Made by a program: the position numbers and the translations under genes
The notes under the pieces: generated by a model
What the model saw: the letters and a program-made list of their open reading frames with translations, nothing else
What the model was told of the DNA's origin: nothing
Databases searched by the model: none
NCBI GenBank assembly: GCA_020627785.1
Contig: JAHDGF010000001.1
Location: forward strand, 75,056-139,055
Direction: 5' to 3'
DNA: 64,000 nt
From: Saprospiraceae bacterium
GTDB lineage: Bacteria; Bacteroidota; Bacteroidia; Chitinophagales; Saprospiraceae
Part shown: positions 18,230 through 27,855 of the stretch, one piece after another
Numbering within the stretch: the first letter of the stretch is position 1
How the letters are laid out: each line of letters opens with the position of its first letter

Positions 18230-18237
18230 CAAATGTA
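18230..18237 (-). promoter_or_regulatory. rpsT -7 element
   Basis: TACATTTG on the minus strand, an exact TAnnTTTG word about 19 bases before the rpsT ATG. No clean TTTG partner was found upstream. Confidence 0.5.
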
Positions 18238-18324
18238 ATGTAAATTTTTTTATAATTCATCAATAAATTAGCAATTGCTTGGTTTAATGGTATGATTTTT
18301 TATTCATATTAAAACATTTTGAAA

Positions 18325-18332
18325 TACATTTG
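18325..18332 (+). promoter_or_regulatory. sucA -7 element
   Basis: TACATTTG, exact consensus, about 60 bases before the sucA ATG; the upstream -33 box is not clear. Confidence 0.45.
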
Positions 18333-18393
18333 CGAAAATTAGCTTTTTGCTGATTTTATCAGAAATTTGATGTAAACAGAGAAACTAGTCATA

Positions 18394-21141
18394 ATGAAGG
18401 ATTATTCATACGTATTCAACGCTCACCCAGAATTTATAGATAATATATACAAAGCATTTAAAGAGGATAGAAATAGTGTAGAAGAGGGATGGCGTGTTTT
18501 CTTTGATGGTTTCGAATTTAATGGGGATGCTAGCAATGGCACCTCAACTGCTGCCAATGGCGCTATCGTTGCTCCTGGTAATATGCAGAAAGAGTTTGGA
18601 ATTATGTCCATTATCCATGGATTTAGATCGCGTGGACATTTATTGTCGACAACCAATCCAATCAGACAACGACGAGATAGAAAACCTCATCTTGATTTAG
18701 AAGATTATAAACTATCTAAAGCAGATCTTGAAGGAAGCTTTAACTCAGGTGCCGAAATAGGGATGGGGTCTAATGCCAAATTAAAAGACATTATCTCAAA
18801 GTTGGAAACGATTTACTGTGGAAATATTGGATTTGAATATGCCCACATTGAAAATAGGGAAAAAAGGATGTGGCTCCGAGATAAGATCGAGAACAGAGAT
18901 TTATCAAATGACTATGGTCACCCTGTTGAGAAGAAAAAAAGGATTCTAAGAAAAATTAACGGAGCGGTTGTATTTGAAAAGTTCCTTCACACAAAATACA
19001 TCGGCCAAAAGAGATTTTCACTGGAAGGTGGTGAATCTACAATTGCTGCACTTGATGCCATCATTAATAAAGGGGCGGCAGATTCTGTTCAGGAGGTGGT
19101 GATAGGAATGGCTCATAGAGGTCGTTTGAATGTATTGGCTAACATCATGGGTAAGACCTACGAACACATCTTCAATGAATTCGAAGGAGTCATGCCTAAT
19201 GATTTGAGTTTTGGAGATGGTGATGTAAAATATCACCTTGGATTCTCATCATTAGTTGATACACCAACAGGTCAAGTTCACTTGAAGCTCGCACCAAACC
19301 CATCGCATCTTGAAGCAGTGAATACAGTGGTAGAAGGTTATTCTAGAGCAAAGGCAGATATGCTTTATAACAGTGATTACGATAAAATTCTTCCGATATT
19401 AATTCATGGAGATGCGGCAATTGCCGGTCAAGGAATCATTTATGAAACGGTTCAAATGAGCCAGTTGGATGGATATTATACAGGTGGAACGATCCACTTT
19501 GTTATAAACAATCAGGTAGGATTTACAACTGACTTTGACGATGCTAGATCGTCAACTTATTGTACTGGAGTTGCTTCACTTGTACAAGCTCCAGTATTCC
19601 ATGTAAACGGAGATGATCCAGATGCTGTTGTTTTTGCTGCAGAGTTGGCAACGGAATATAGACAGAAGTTCAACAATGATGTTTTCATCGATATGGTATG
19701 CTATAGAAAGCACGGGCACAATGAAGGAGATGATCCCAAGTTTACCCAACCTGAGATGTATAAATTTATCAAAGATCATAAAGATCCAAGAGTGATCTAT
19801 CATGAGAAACTTGTAGCAAAAGGGGAGGCGGAGAAAGAGTTAAGTGAACAATTAGAAAAAGAATTTTGGGCAATCCTGCAGGATAGACTTGATTCGGCAA
19901 AGGAAAAAACCGATGAATATAAACTACAAGAACCTGAGGTAGAGTGGTCAAAAATGAAAATGCCGACCACTGAAGAAGATTTTCTAGAATCTCCCGACAC
20001 GGCAATTGATGAAAAGACCAGAGATAAATTGTTGCAGCATTTGGTGGATTTCCCGGAAGGGATGACACCACTTTCTAAAATGAAACGTCTTCAAAAATCA
20101 AAACTTAAAATGCTAGAAGCTGATAAGTTGGATTGGGCTTTTGGAGAGTTGATGGCGTATGGATCCATCTTGATGGAGAATAAAGATGTGAGAATGAGCG
20201 GACAAGATGTTAAGCGTGGAACTTTCTCACATAGACATGTCATCTTAAATGATGCTGAAAACTATAAGCAATATAATTTACTAGATAACATTACAGACAA
20301 GCAGGGTAAGTTTCACATCTATAACAGTTTACTCTCAGAGTTTGGTGTCATGGGATTTGAATATGGCTATGCGATGGCTGCACCAAATTCGTTGGTGATA
20401 TGGGAAGCACAATTTGGTGATTTCTATAATGGTGCTCAGACGATGGTAGATCAGTTTTTATCTGCGGGCGAAAGTAAATGGCAGAGATTGAATGGACTTG
20501 TGCTACTACTCCCTCACGGTCAAGAAGGACAAGGCCCAGAGCATTCAAGTGCGAGAATGGAACGATGGTTACAACTCTGTGCTGAGACCAATATGGTTGT
20601 CTGTAACTTAACGACTCCTGCCAATATATTCCATGCCTTGAGGAGACAATTGGCTTGGGATTTTAGAAAGCCACTTATTATTATGTCACCGAAATCTTTA
20701 TTGAGACATCCAAAGGCGGTATCTAGTAGAGCAGAATTTGTAGGCGATAGTAAATTTCAAGAATACATTGATGATCCAGTAGCAAAGGCTTCTGCCAAGA
20801 GACTATTACTCTGTACGGGTAAAATCTACTACGATCTATTAGCGAAAAAGGAAGAAGAAGGATTAGATGATGTCGCGATCGTAAGAGTAGAGCAACTATT
20901 CCCTCTACCGAAAAAAGGTCTAGAGAAAATCTTCAAGAAGTATAAAAACGCAGAAAAATTCTGGGTGCAAGAAGAGCCCGAAAACATGGGTGCTTGGACG
21001 TATTTAATGAGGTATTGGAGAAATGAAGACATTGAGGTATTTGCAAGAAAGGCAAGTGCATCTCCTGCTACAGGATTCAAATACATATACGAACAAGTGC
21101 AGGCTAAGTTGGTAAGCGATGCTCTAGGTTTAAAATCCTAA
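18394..21141 (+). CDS. sucA: 2-oxoglutarate dehydrogenase E1 component
   Basis: 915 residues, full length. Thiamine-diphosphate-dependent decarboxylase of the TCA-cycle 2-oxoglutarate dehydrogenase complex. Seen: the E1 N-terminal peptide (YVFNAHPEFIDNIYKAF), VVIGMAHRGRLNVLANIMGK, NPSHLEAVN, HGDAAIAGQGI, CYRKHGHNEGDDP, LLPHGQEGQGPEHSSARMER and the C-terminal EEPENMGAWTYL. The E2 gene (odhB), which usually follows, is absent: the next gene is a convergent outer-membrane protein. E2 must therefore be encoded elsewhere. Confidence 0.97.
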   Translation: MKDYSYVFNAHPEFIDNIYKAFKEDRNSVEEGWRVFFDGFEFNGDASNGTSTAANGAIVAPGNMQKEFGIMSIIHGFRSRGHLLSTTNPIRQRRDRKPHLDLEDYKLSKADLEGSFNSGAEIGMGSNAKLKDIISKLETIYCGNIGFEYAHIENREKRMWLRDKIENRDLSNDYGHPVEKKKRILRKINGAVVFEKFLHTKYIGQKRFSLEGGESTIAALDAIINKGAADSVQEVVIGMAHRGRLNVLANIMGKTYEHIFNEFEGVMPNDLSFGDGDVKYHLGFSSLVDTPTGQVHLKLAPNPSHLEAVNTVVEGYSRAKADMLYNSDYDKILPILIHGDAAIAGQGIIYETVQMSQLDGYYTGGTIHFVINNQVGFTTDFDDARSSTYCTGVASLVQAPVFHVNGDDPDAVVFAAELATEYRQKFNNDVFIDMVCYRKHGHNEGDDPKFTQPEMYKFIKDHKDPRVIYHEKLVAKGEAEKELSEQLEKEFWAILQDRLDSAKEKTDEYKLQEPEVEWSKMKMPTTEEDFLESPDTAIDEKTRDKLLQHLVDFPEGMTPLSKMKRLQKSKLKMLEADKLDWAFGELMAYGSILMENKDVRMSGQDVKRGTFSHRHVILNDAENYKQYNLLDNITDKQGKFHIYNSLLSEFGVMGFEYGYAMAAPNSLVIWEAQFGDFYNGAQTMVDQFLSAGESKWQRLNGLVLLLPHGQEGQGPEHSSARMERWLQLCAETNMVVCNLTTPANIFHALRRQLAWDFRKPLIIMSPKSLLRHPKAVSSRAEFVGDSKFQEYIDDPVAKASAKRLLLCTGKIYYDLLAKKEEEGLDDVAIVRVEQLFPLPKKGLEKIFKKYKNAEKFWVQEEPENMGAWTYLMRYWRNEDIEVFARKASASPATGFKYIYEQVQAKLVSDALGLKS

Positions 21142-21180
21142 AAGTTAATTTCTAAGGGTATGCTGGTTTAAGAAGCTGAA

Positions 21181-21188
21181 TACATTTG
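21181..21188 (+). promoter_or_regulatory. Orphan -7-like word after sucA
   Basis: TACATTTG lies between convergent genes and points into the 3' end of the barrel-protein gene, with no gene of its own downstream. It may be chance, or drive an antisense transcript. Confidence 0.2.
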
Positions 21189-21214
21189 CCTTGAGCATAA
21201 TCAATTTTCTCCTC

Positions 21215-21901
21215 CTAATATGATTGTACGCCATTGTAAAACATAAAAGAAATTCCCCCAAGCCACAGGCGTTCTTGATCTGTAGGAGGGTTGATTAAGT
21301 TTTCCGCTGTACTGAGTTCATTTGCTAGATTACCCAGATTTAATGAACCAAATGGGATGCTGACGTAAGGCTTTATAGAAAGGCCCACGTTCTCTCCTCC
21401 AATTAGATTTATAGAAAGAAAGGGTTTTATAAAATATTGTCGTTCCGTAAGGAAGGCGACTTTCCTATTCGTATTACCAATGGGTTCTTTTACTTGGAAG
21501 GAACGGATTCCTCCAGCAAATCCAAGTCCGATGGTACCAAAATGCGATTCAATCCCCGCGGAATAATTATTAACGCTGTAGAAGATTTTTTTAGTGAATA
21601 CATTATCATTGATGTCCTCTCCTAATGCCTCTCTAGTCCGCCCAAGATTTTCCCAATTTATTTCAAAAGAAAAGTTCTCAAATTTCCATCGCGCACCGAC
21701 GACGAGACCATGTAAGAAATTTAAATCCGACATTGGATCACCAAAATAGGTAGAGTCTCTAAATACCTTATTGAAATCATCAATTACCTGATTATTTACA
21801 GTCCCTGGTGTGTATCCAAGACCATATCCAATGGAAACATTGAACTGAGCTTGCAATTGGACAGTGGTCGCAAACAATAGAATTATTAGAATTCTTAGCA
21901 T
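21215..21901 (-). CDS. Predicted outer-membrane beta-barrel protein
   Basis: 228 residues with a clear signal peptide (MLRILIILLFATTVQLQAQ). The mature part has alternating hydrophobic strands ending in aromatic residues (FNVSIGYGLGYTPG, LVVGARWKFENFSFEINWE, GLGFAGGIRSF, NVGLSIKPYVSIPFG, LGGISFMFYNG), typical of a small barrel of the porin/OmpW-like class. No family could be assigned with confidence. Monocistronic, convergent with sucA and divergent from the glycosyltransferase gene. Confidence 0.75.
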   Translation of the reverse strand: MLRILIILLFATTVQLQAQFNVSIGYGLGYTPGTVNNQVIDDFNKVFRDSTYFGDPMSDLNFLHGLVVGARWKFENFSFEINWENLGRTREALGEDINDNVFTKKIFYSVNNYSAGIESHFGTIGLGFAGGIRSFQVKEPIGNTNRKVAFLTERQYFIKPFLSINLIGGENVGLSIKPYVSIPFGSLNLGNLANELSTAENLINPPTDQERLWLGGISFMFYNGVQSY

Positions 21902-21969
21902 AAGCTTTTGTAAATTAAGTATAAAAATATTATAAAAATTTAAATATTTGTAGAAGTAATGAAGACAAC

Positions 21970-23868
21970 ATGGCGGCTAAAAAGAAATCTAAAAAGACTG
22001 GAGCAGATAAAAAGAAGCTAAATAAAAAAGCGACTGAGCCAGTAAAAGCACAAAAACCAAAGGCGATACCTGTAAAGGAATTGCCACTGGTAAGTGCTCC
22101 GAAGTGGCTACCTCTACTATTTATAGGGCTTTCCTTCATTCTATATTTTCAGTGTATTCCTTATGGATTTGTCCTAGATGATAAGATTGTATACTCTGAA
22201 AACACCTTTACAAAAAGTGGATTTGCTGGTATTGGAGATATTTTAGGGAACGATACCTTCTTGGGTTACTTTGGAGAAAAAAAGGACCTTTTAGAAGGGG
22301 GACGTTATAGACCTCTGTCTTTGGTGAGTTTTGCGATTGAACATCAGATTTTTGGTCTGAATCCTAAAGTTGCTCACATCATTAATATTTTATTGTATGG
22401 TCTTTGTGCTTGGTTGGTGTTTTTGGTTCTCCGGCATCTCACTCGATCTTTTGAATCTAAAAACTGGTGGTGGAGTATTGCCTTTATCGGTACAATGATT
22501 TATTTGGTCCATCCCGTGCATACTGAGGCCGTCGCAAATATCAAAGGAAGGGATGAAATCATGGTGATGATCTTCTCATTATTAACCATGCTATTCTCTT
22601 TTAAGTATGCTGCAGATCGAAAATTATGGCAATTAATTTTATTGGCAGCCTACTTTTATTTAGGCTTATTGTCGAAAGAAAATGCCATTACTTTCTTAGC
22701 TGTTATTCCAGTTGCTTTATTACTTTTTAAAAGCAATGGGAAGGTTCCAGCGATGGTAATTTTTGGGACACTCTTTACCATTACTTTAAGTTACCTGTTT
22801 ACTAGGTATCGTATCATAGGATACCTGTTAGATGGCAAGGAAGTAACAGATGTTATGAACAACCCATTTGCTGGGATGTCATCCTCGGAAAGATCTGGTT
22901 CTATTTTGTATACTTTATTTGAATACTTAAGGTTAAGTGTTTTTCCTCATCCATTAACCCATGATTACTATCCATATCATATTCCAAAAACTGGTTTTGG
23001 TCATTGGAAAGTTATCTTGTCAATTGTGCTTCATGCAGGATTGATCATTTATAGTTTGCTTAATTTCAAGAAGCACAAGCTAATTAGTTTTGGTATTTGG
23101 TTTTATATTTTCACGATTTCCATAGTTTCCAATATAGTGGTAGGTGTAGGTACTTTCATGAATGAAAGATTTATTTTCATTTCTTCATTAGGTGTTTGTC
23201 TTATTATTGCCTACTTACTTTTTAAAGGTTCTAAGAAATGGGATCCTAAAATATTCTATGGAATCTTAGCAGTAATATTGATTTCTTTTTCTGCGAAGAC
23301 TTTTCTAAGAATACCGGTATGGCAAGATGCGTTTACTTTAAATTCAGCAGCAGTCAAAGTTTCAAAGAATAGCGCTAGAGCTAACTCCTTTATGGCGACC
23401 GCCTACTTTAATAATTTCCAAGCTACTCAGGATCGAGCAACCAAGATTCAATATTTGAATGAAGGAAGTGTTTATGCTGATCAGGCGTTGCGAATAATTC
23501 CTGGCTACTCTAATGCAAATTTAATGAAGGTAGGTTTTGCTGCAGAAAAGTATAAAATGGGTGAAAATAATCTTGACCAGCTTTTGGCTACTTTTAAAGA
23601 GGTGATAGCGGTTGCGCCGCAAATTGGGTACATCACTGAATATTGTAAGTATCTGAATGGCGGTAGGGCAGATTCACAAAAGTTGGTTGATTTCTATTAT
23701 GATGTTGGATACAACGTTCTTTTTAAGCAAAAGCGAATCAATGATTGGGCCGTACATTATCTGACCATGGGTAACGAACTTGATCCTAACAATGCAAACA
23801 TTAGAAGTGCCATTTATCAGGGTTATATGGCCTTGGGGAACCCAACGGCTGCAGAGAAGTATAAGTAA
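21970..23868 (+). CDS. TMTC-like membrane glycosyltransferase with TPR tail
   Basis: 632 residues. A Lys-rich N-terminus is followed by about ten membrane helices (about 45-460) and a soluble TPR-like tail (KVSKNSARANSFMATAYFNN onward). The loop after helix 1 has VLDDKIVYSEN and YRPLSLVSFAIEH, and the segment LVHPVHTEAVANIKGRDEIM is the hallmark of the GT-C/TMTC group (DUF1736-related) that transfers mannose or other sugars from lipid carriers to proteins. Acceptors are unknown; envelope glycoproteins are plausible since many Bacteroidota O-glycosylate exported proteins. It ends nine bases from the convergent VTC gene. Confidence 0.85.
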   Translation: MAAKKKSKKTGADKKKLNKKATEPVKAQKPKAIPVKELPLVSAPKWLPLLFIGLSFILYFQCIPYGFVLDDKIVYSENTFTKSGFAGIGDILGNDTFLGYFGEKKDLLEGGRYRPLSLVSFAIEHQIFGLNPKVAHIINILLYGLCAWLVFLVLRHLTRSFESKNWWWSIAFIGTMIYLVHPVHTEAVANIKGRDEIMVMIFSLLTMLFSFKYAADRKLWQLILLAAYFYLGLLSKENAITFLAVIPVALLLFKSNGKVPAMVIFGTLFTITLSYLFTRYRIIGYLLDGKEVTDVMNNPFAGMSSSERSGSILYTLFEYLRLSVFPHPLTHDYYPYHIPKTGFGHWKVILSIVLHAGLIIYSLLNFKKHKLISFGIWFYIFTISIVSNIVVGVGTFMNERFIFISSLGVCLIIAYLLFKGSKKWDPKIFYGILAVILISFSAKTFLRIPVWQDAFTLNSAAVKVSKNSARANSFMATAYFNNFQATQDRATKIQYLNEGSVYADQALRIIPGYSNANLMKVGFAAEKYKMGENNLDQLLATFKEVIAVAPQIGYITEYCKYLNGGRADSQKLVDFYYDVGYNVLFKQKRINDWAVHYLTMGNELDPNNANIRSAIYQGYMALGNPTAAEKYK

Positions 23869-23876
23869 TTATAACT

Positions 23877-24494
23877 CTAATGAAGGTAATACTTCATTGC
23901 AGATACATACTTCGAGTTTTTGGTCAAACGGTAAGGGATCATTTGAGTGCTTAGGTCAGCAATTTCTTCGTTGCCTTGGTCATATTTGATCTCTAATATT
24001 ATACCGGCGTCCTTGTTAGAAACCTGAGAAACTTTTTTATTCATTAGATTCAAATACTGAAGATCACGATCAACAGTAGCTCTAATCTTTCCATCGTTTG
24101 AAACTAAGTAACTTCTTTGATACCTAACAATGATGTAAGGGAATAGATGGTTGGTCAATACAAATGATATGTCTGGGGCTCCTTCTTTTAAATTGAAGTT
24201 CTTTAAAGGACTGTTTTCTTTTCGGCCAAGTAGGCTTTGTTTTATTTTCTTCTCGAGTATGGGTTTTTTAATTTCCTCCAAGCTATTTCCATACCATCGA
24301 ACGCGATACTTAACCCTAGCACCTATGCCTAAAAGATTATCATTGTAGGAAGTGAAATTTACATCATCGTAGTAAATGCTATTAACGATTCTATCTGGAT
24401 AAGCTGTTTTGAAGCCCGCAGGATTACACATTACTTCATGTAACACTCGATTAAAACTACTTGACTCTATCCGATATTTTCTTTCGTACCTCAT
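23877..24494 (-). CDS. VTC-domain polyphosphate polymerase
   Basis: 205 residues, essentially a bare VTC catalytic domain. Tunnel-fold motifs in order: ERKYR (4-8), NSIYYDD (38-44), RVKYRVRWY (60-68), LEKK (80-83), VRYQRSYL (123-130), RATVDRDL (138-145), LEIKYD (167-172) and SKYVSAMKYY (194-203). Yeast Vtc4 uses this domain to build inorganic polyphosphate from ATP; bacterial copies are annotated as polyphosphate polymerases. There is no signal or membrane span, so it acts on the cytoplasmic side, perhaps docked to the membrane partner DUF4956. Its ATG overlaps the stop of the CotH gene by one base (TAATG). The fold is secure; polymerase activity is inferred. Confidence 0.88.
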   Translation of the reverse strand: MRYERKYRIESSSFNRVLHEVMCNPAGFKTAYPDRIVNSIYYDDVNFTSYNDNLLGIGARVKYRVRWYGNSLEEIKKPILEKKIKQSLLGRKENSPLKNFNLKEGAPDISFVLTNHLFPYIIVRYQRSYLVSNDGKIRATVDRDLQYLNLMNKKVSQVSNKDAGIILEIKYDQGNEEIADLSTQMIPYRLTKNSKYVSAMKYYLH

Positions 24495-26956
24495 TAACCC
24501 CGTTCAGTTTTTCCATTGACTTTAATGGTTACACCCTGCTTTAAGAGGTATAGTTGTTCAACTCCTTTGTGATTGAAGTTTTCCAATACAACTTTGGTTG
24601 GATGGTCCTCTTTACTTCTCACCTCAAAACCAAATTTTAAATTCTCATTCCAGAATTTTATCATTTTGATTTCTGAATGGTCGGAAGCAAAAAGACTTTG
24701 ATATGAATCATATACATTGACATCAAAGGCATAAACCTCAGCCATATTGCTAAAATTGAAAACCTTGTTTAATATATTTCTGCATTCCATGTTTGCAATA
24801 TTAACGAAGCCAGACTCTACACTCAATCCGTTGCGTCCTGCGGATTTAATTTTCACCTTATTAATTACTAAACTTGAATGTTTTGAATGAATGGCTGTAC
24901 CTGCAATTTCTTCAAAACCAGAATTGATAATTTCTACCTCACAGTATCTAAGGGACAAACAAGTTTTGGCCTTACTCTGGAAAAAGCGGCAGTCTTCTAT
25001 ATTAACCTTACTTCGATAAATATTAAAAGTTCCATCAACATTAATTGGGCTAGAAGCGTAATTTGACATTCCTAAGAAATCACAGTGTTTGAAAGTTGAT
25101 TTCTCTTCGACTCCTGAAATTAATATTGCAGAACCCGCCTGACCATCAGAACTAAACTTAATTGGATTGACTTTACTACCGATCGCATGTATTGGTGAAT
25201 AGCTCAGCAGATTACCTTTACCTTGAAAGTGTAATTCAGTGCCTGCGGATATTTTTAACACCTTATCTTTTGGTATTACGACAGGAAAATCAATTGAATG
25301 TTTACCTGAAGAAATCGTAATTTCCTTCTCGTTTTCAACGACAAAATTTAAAGCTTTAAATTGGGATAAAGTAGAGCGGTTTGACTGATTACTTTCTTTA
25401 GGAATACTGTTTTTTAATAGCGGTGTTTTATGAATTGATGTGAGACCGAGCGTTCTATAATAGATGTAGTCAACTTTTTTATTATGCTTGTGCAAATATG
25501 TTCTAACTGGCACCTTAGAGTTATATGCTTCTAACACAAGTGTTTCCTCTAATTCAAAATTTAGTTCTTTTTGGTCTCCAAAACCTATGACTTCCATAGG
25601 GAAATAATGAAAGGATTGAAAAGCTATTTCTTCTTTAGAATTTTCGACTCTATAGGCCTTCAAAGATAAGCTTGGCTTAGGTTCTAATTTTTTGCGTGTA
25701 AAAAATGCTTTACCAAAAATAGTCTCCCAATCTGATTTAAAGCCTTTGTACAATTCATCCTCATTGATAAAGGCGACTCTTGAGTCAAGCTCAGATGTAA
25801 TTTCTTGCTTGAATTGATTGAGATATTGTTGGTTTGTAAATTTTTCTAGATACGTCATATATACTTTGAAGAAGGCCTCATCTTGAAACAAGAGATAGCG
25901 ATACACATCACCCGCAGCGTATGATGCTTCAGGAGGTCTTCGTGAGTTGAAAGCTTCTCCGTAGGCTTCCCAATTTTTATTTACCTCAGGCATATGATCT
26001 CCAAAACAATCAAAGGCAATAGGTTCCAGCTTTCCTGTAAAGTTATTGAGGTAAAATCTGATATTCGTAAATAGCGCTGCATGCCAAGCATGCGATAGAT
26101 CAAGTAAGGCAAAATATTTACCCATTAGATCGAGATCAAAAACCTCTGAAGCTGTTCTATTCTTATTCACAAATTCATCCAACATGGAATGGGCAAGATC
26201 AAACGATAATTTAAAATCGGGATCATTTTTATTTTCCTTGTTGAACAACTCAATATGTGAAGACTCAACCCACGGGAATGGAGTTAGCTTCTTTTGTATA
26301 TTTTCCCAATAACTATCATCATTGTGTTTTAAAATGGGTCCAATATCTCTATCATTATTTTTAAGTAACTGATTTTCAAAGTGATGCTCGAAAGCGTAGA
26401 CTCCTAAATCTTTACCATTTAATTGTACATTGATGAAGTCATATGCTGGTACAATAATGCCCTCTTTTGCAAACAATTGATGCATCAACCATTCGGCAGT
26501 ATGTGACCTTGCTTTGCTATTGTGAATTGAAAAGGTGTTTATTCCATTCCATTCTTCGTTGTCCTTTAGCATGATTCTAAAAGACCAGCGATCAGTTTCT
26601 AGGTGGTCTAATAAATCACCTTTTAAGCGCAACTTACAAGCATACTCTTTACCATCAATTTTTATATCCGCATCCACTAGATCATCCTTAGAAGAAAAGA
26701 GCAGACCTTTCTCTAATGCCTGCGTACGTTTTTTTGCTAACTTTTTATAGGCATCACTATAAATGGCAATTTCAAATGTCGAACCATTAAAAGGAGTTAC
26801 CTGAATTGTTTCTTCGCTTGAGTCTAATATTTCTTCTTTTTCAGCAATTTTTTTTCCTTTAAGTGCAAGGAAAAAAACGCCAACTAAAATCAAGCAGATT
26901 ACTAAAGGAATAAAGATTCCATGATTTCTTCTTTTCTCATTTTTATTGATCCTCAT
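24494..26956 (-). CDS. Membrane-anchored CotH-family kinase with C-terminal parallel beta-helix
   Basis: 820 residues from ATG 26956 (the open frame extends to 27019 but overlaps the upstream gene). Residues 13-33 are one membrane span; the rest should face the periplasm. Residues about 75-430 match CotH: CKLRLKGDLLDHLETDRWSF, NTFSIHNSKARSH, INVQLNGKDLGVYAFEHHFE, and LEPIAFDCFGDHMPE where active-site acids are expected. Residues about 590-800 are a right-handed parallel beta-helix (FKHCDFLGMSNYASSP, NIEDCRFFQSKAKTCL, VEIINSGFEEIAGTAIHS). Bacillus CotH phosphorylates spore-coat proteins, so a secretory-side protein kinase is plausible. ATGA overlap with the CYTH gene. Confidence 0.85.
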   Translation of the reverse strand: MRINKNEKRRNHGIFIPLVICLILVGVFFLALKGKKIAEKEEILDSSEETIQVTPFNGSTFEIAIYSDAYKKLAKKRTQALEKGLLFSSKDDLVDADIKIDGKEYACKLRLKGDLLDHLETDRWSFRIMLKDNEEWNGINTFSIHNSKARSHTAEWLMHQLFAKEGIIVPAYDFINVQLNGKDLGVYAFEHHFENQLLKNNDRDIGPILKHNDDSYWENIQKKLTPFPWVESSHIELFNKENKNDPDFKLSFDLAHSMLDEFVNKNRTASEVFDLDLMGKYFALLDLSHAWHAALFTNIRFYLNNFTGKLEPIAFDCFGDHMPEVNKNWEAYGEAFNSRRPPEASYAAGDVYRYLLFQDEAFFKVYMTYLEKFTNQQYLNQFKQEITSELDSRVAFINEDELYKGFKSDWETIFGKAFFTRKKLEPKPSLSLKAYRVENSKEEIAFQSFHYFPMEVIGFGDQKELNFELEETLVLEAYNSKVPVRTYLHKHNKKVDYIYYRTLGLTSIHKTPLLKNSIPKESNQSNRSTLSQFKALNFVVENEKEITISSGKHSIDFPVVIPKDKVLKISAGTELHFQGKGNLLSYSPIHAIGSKVNPIKFSSDGQAGSAILISGVEEKSTFKHCDFLGMSNYASSPINVDGTFNIYRSKVNIEDCRFFQSKAKTCLSLRYCEVEIINSGFEEIAGTAIHSKHSSLVINKVKIKSAGRNGLSVESGFVNIANMECRNILNKVFNFSNMAEVYAFDVNVYDSYQSLFASDHSEIKMIKFWNENLKFGFEVRSKEDHPTKVVLENFNHKGVEQLYLLKQGVTIKVNGKTERG

Positions 26957-27855
26957 AAAAGTTGATCTTTTATGAATAAAATGGAAGATAAACCTACAAT
27001 AGACCCAAGGATAATCCACATGAAGTTTTCGTGAAGACGGGAGAGTAGACTCTCGTCAATGAGTTCTTTCATCTTTAGATATTTGGAGCGTTGATCTACT
27101 TTTAAGTTTGGAAATCTTTGCGAAAGCTTATTCTTAATACTTGCATTCAAAGAATTCATTTGTGCTCGTTCTTGTTCATCTGCTTGTGTGAATCTAATTT
27201 CATTCAACTCTAATTCAATCTCAAAATATTCTTGATAAGGAAAAGAAAAATTACTTACTTCATCTAGAGTTATAGTAGCAACACTTTCCCCAGCTTGATC
27301 TTTGATGTATACTCGACTTCTCGTTTGCTTCAACTTTACAGATTTTTGAATATCATCTGGTCGTACCATATACGGTGCTAGATGGAAACTCATCCTCTCT
27401 GTATCGCTATTGCTTAGTAGCTTCAAGAATGGATGTCTAATTGAAAGATCGTTGTAATTTTTTTTCTGATCAACTTCAAACTTAATTTCATTTCTTACGA
27501 CCTTATCTTCGGAGTAAGGGGTTTTCAGTTGTATCAATTCTTTCAATAAGATTTTGTCTTTGTACCTTTTGCGATGTCTTAGGCTTACTTCCGCTTTCGC
27601 AAATGATTGGTCAGGCAAGTCAAAATATTGATCAATGAATATTTCAATGGATTCTTCCCCCGATAACTTCAGTTGATCTTCCACAAAGAGCTCTTGCCCA
27701 TAAGTCGATTGTACAAATTGCCATAGTTGAATTACATCATCCTTGGGTACACTTAGTTTGTATTCGCTTTCTAATCTTCCATCTTGAGCATTACATATTT
27801 GGAATACTAGAGTAAATAGGCAGATTAATAGGGATATGGTAAAAATTGCTCTCAA
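26953..27855 (-). CDS. Exported, membrane-anchored CYTH/TTM-like protein
   Basis: 300 residues: signal peptide (MRAIFTISLLICLFTLVFQICNAQ), a soluble domain, and a C-terminal membrane span (FMWIILGSIVGLSSILFI). The soluble part begins with the CYTH hallmark ExExK as E29-S-E31-Y-K33, followed by alternating charged strands: SLRHRKRY, RNEIKFEV, KLKQTRSRVYI, ATITLDEV and FEIELELNE. This is the triphosphate tunnel metalloenzyme fold, a relative of the VTC domain two genes downstream, but placed on the outer side of the membrane. It could bind or hydrolyse polyphosphate or a triphosphate there. Start overlaps the DUF4956 stop by four bases. Fold moderate, function unknown. Confidence 0.72.
   Translation of the reverse strand: MRAIFTISLLICLFTLVFQICNAQDGRLESEYKLSVPKDDVIQLWQFVQSTYGQELFVEDQLKLSGEESIEIFIDQYFDLPDQSFAKAEVSLRHRKRYKDKILLKELIQLKTPYSEDKVVRNEIKFEVDQKKNYNDLSIRHPFLKLLSNSDTERMSFHLAPYMVRPDDIQKSVKLKQTRSRVYIKDQAGESVATITLDEVSNFSFPYQEYFEIELELNEIRFTQADEQERAQMNSLNASIKNKLSQRFPNLKVDQRSKYLKMKELIDESLLSRLHENFMWIILGSIVGLSSILFIKDQLL

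Noticed and set aside
21181-21300. Small gene downstream of the orphan TACATTTG word after sucA
   Set aside because: Only an eight-codon frame follows, antisense to the barrel-protein gene; no support for a protein.
24495-27019. Longer start for the CotH gene at 27019
   Set aside because: It would overlap the CYTH gene by 67 bases; the ATG at 26956 gives the usual four-base overlap and a normal membrane anchor.
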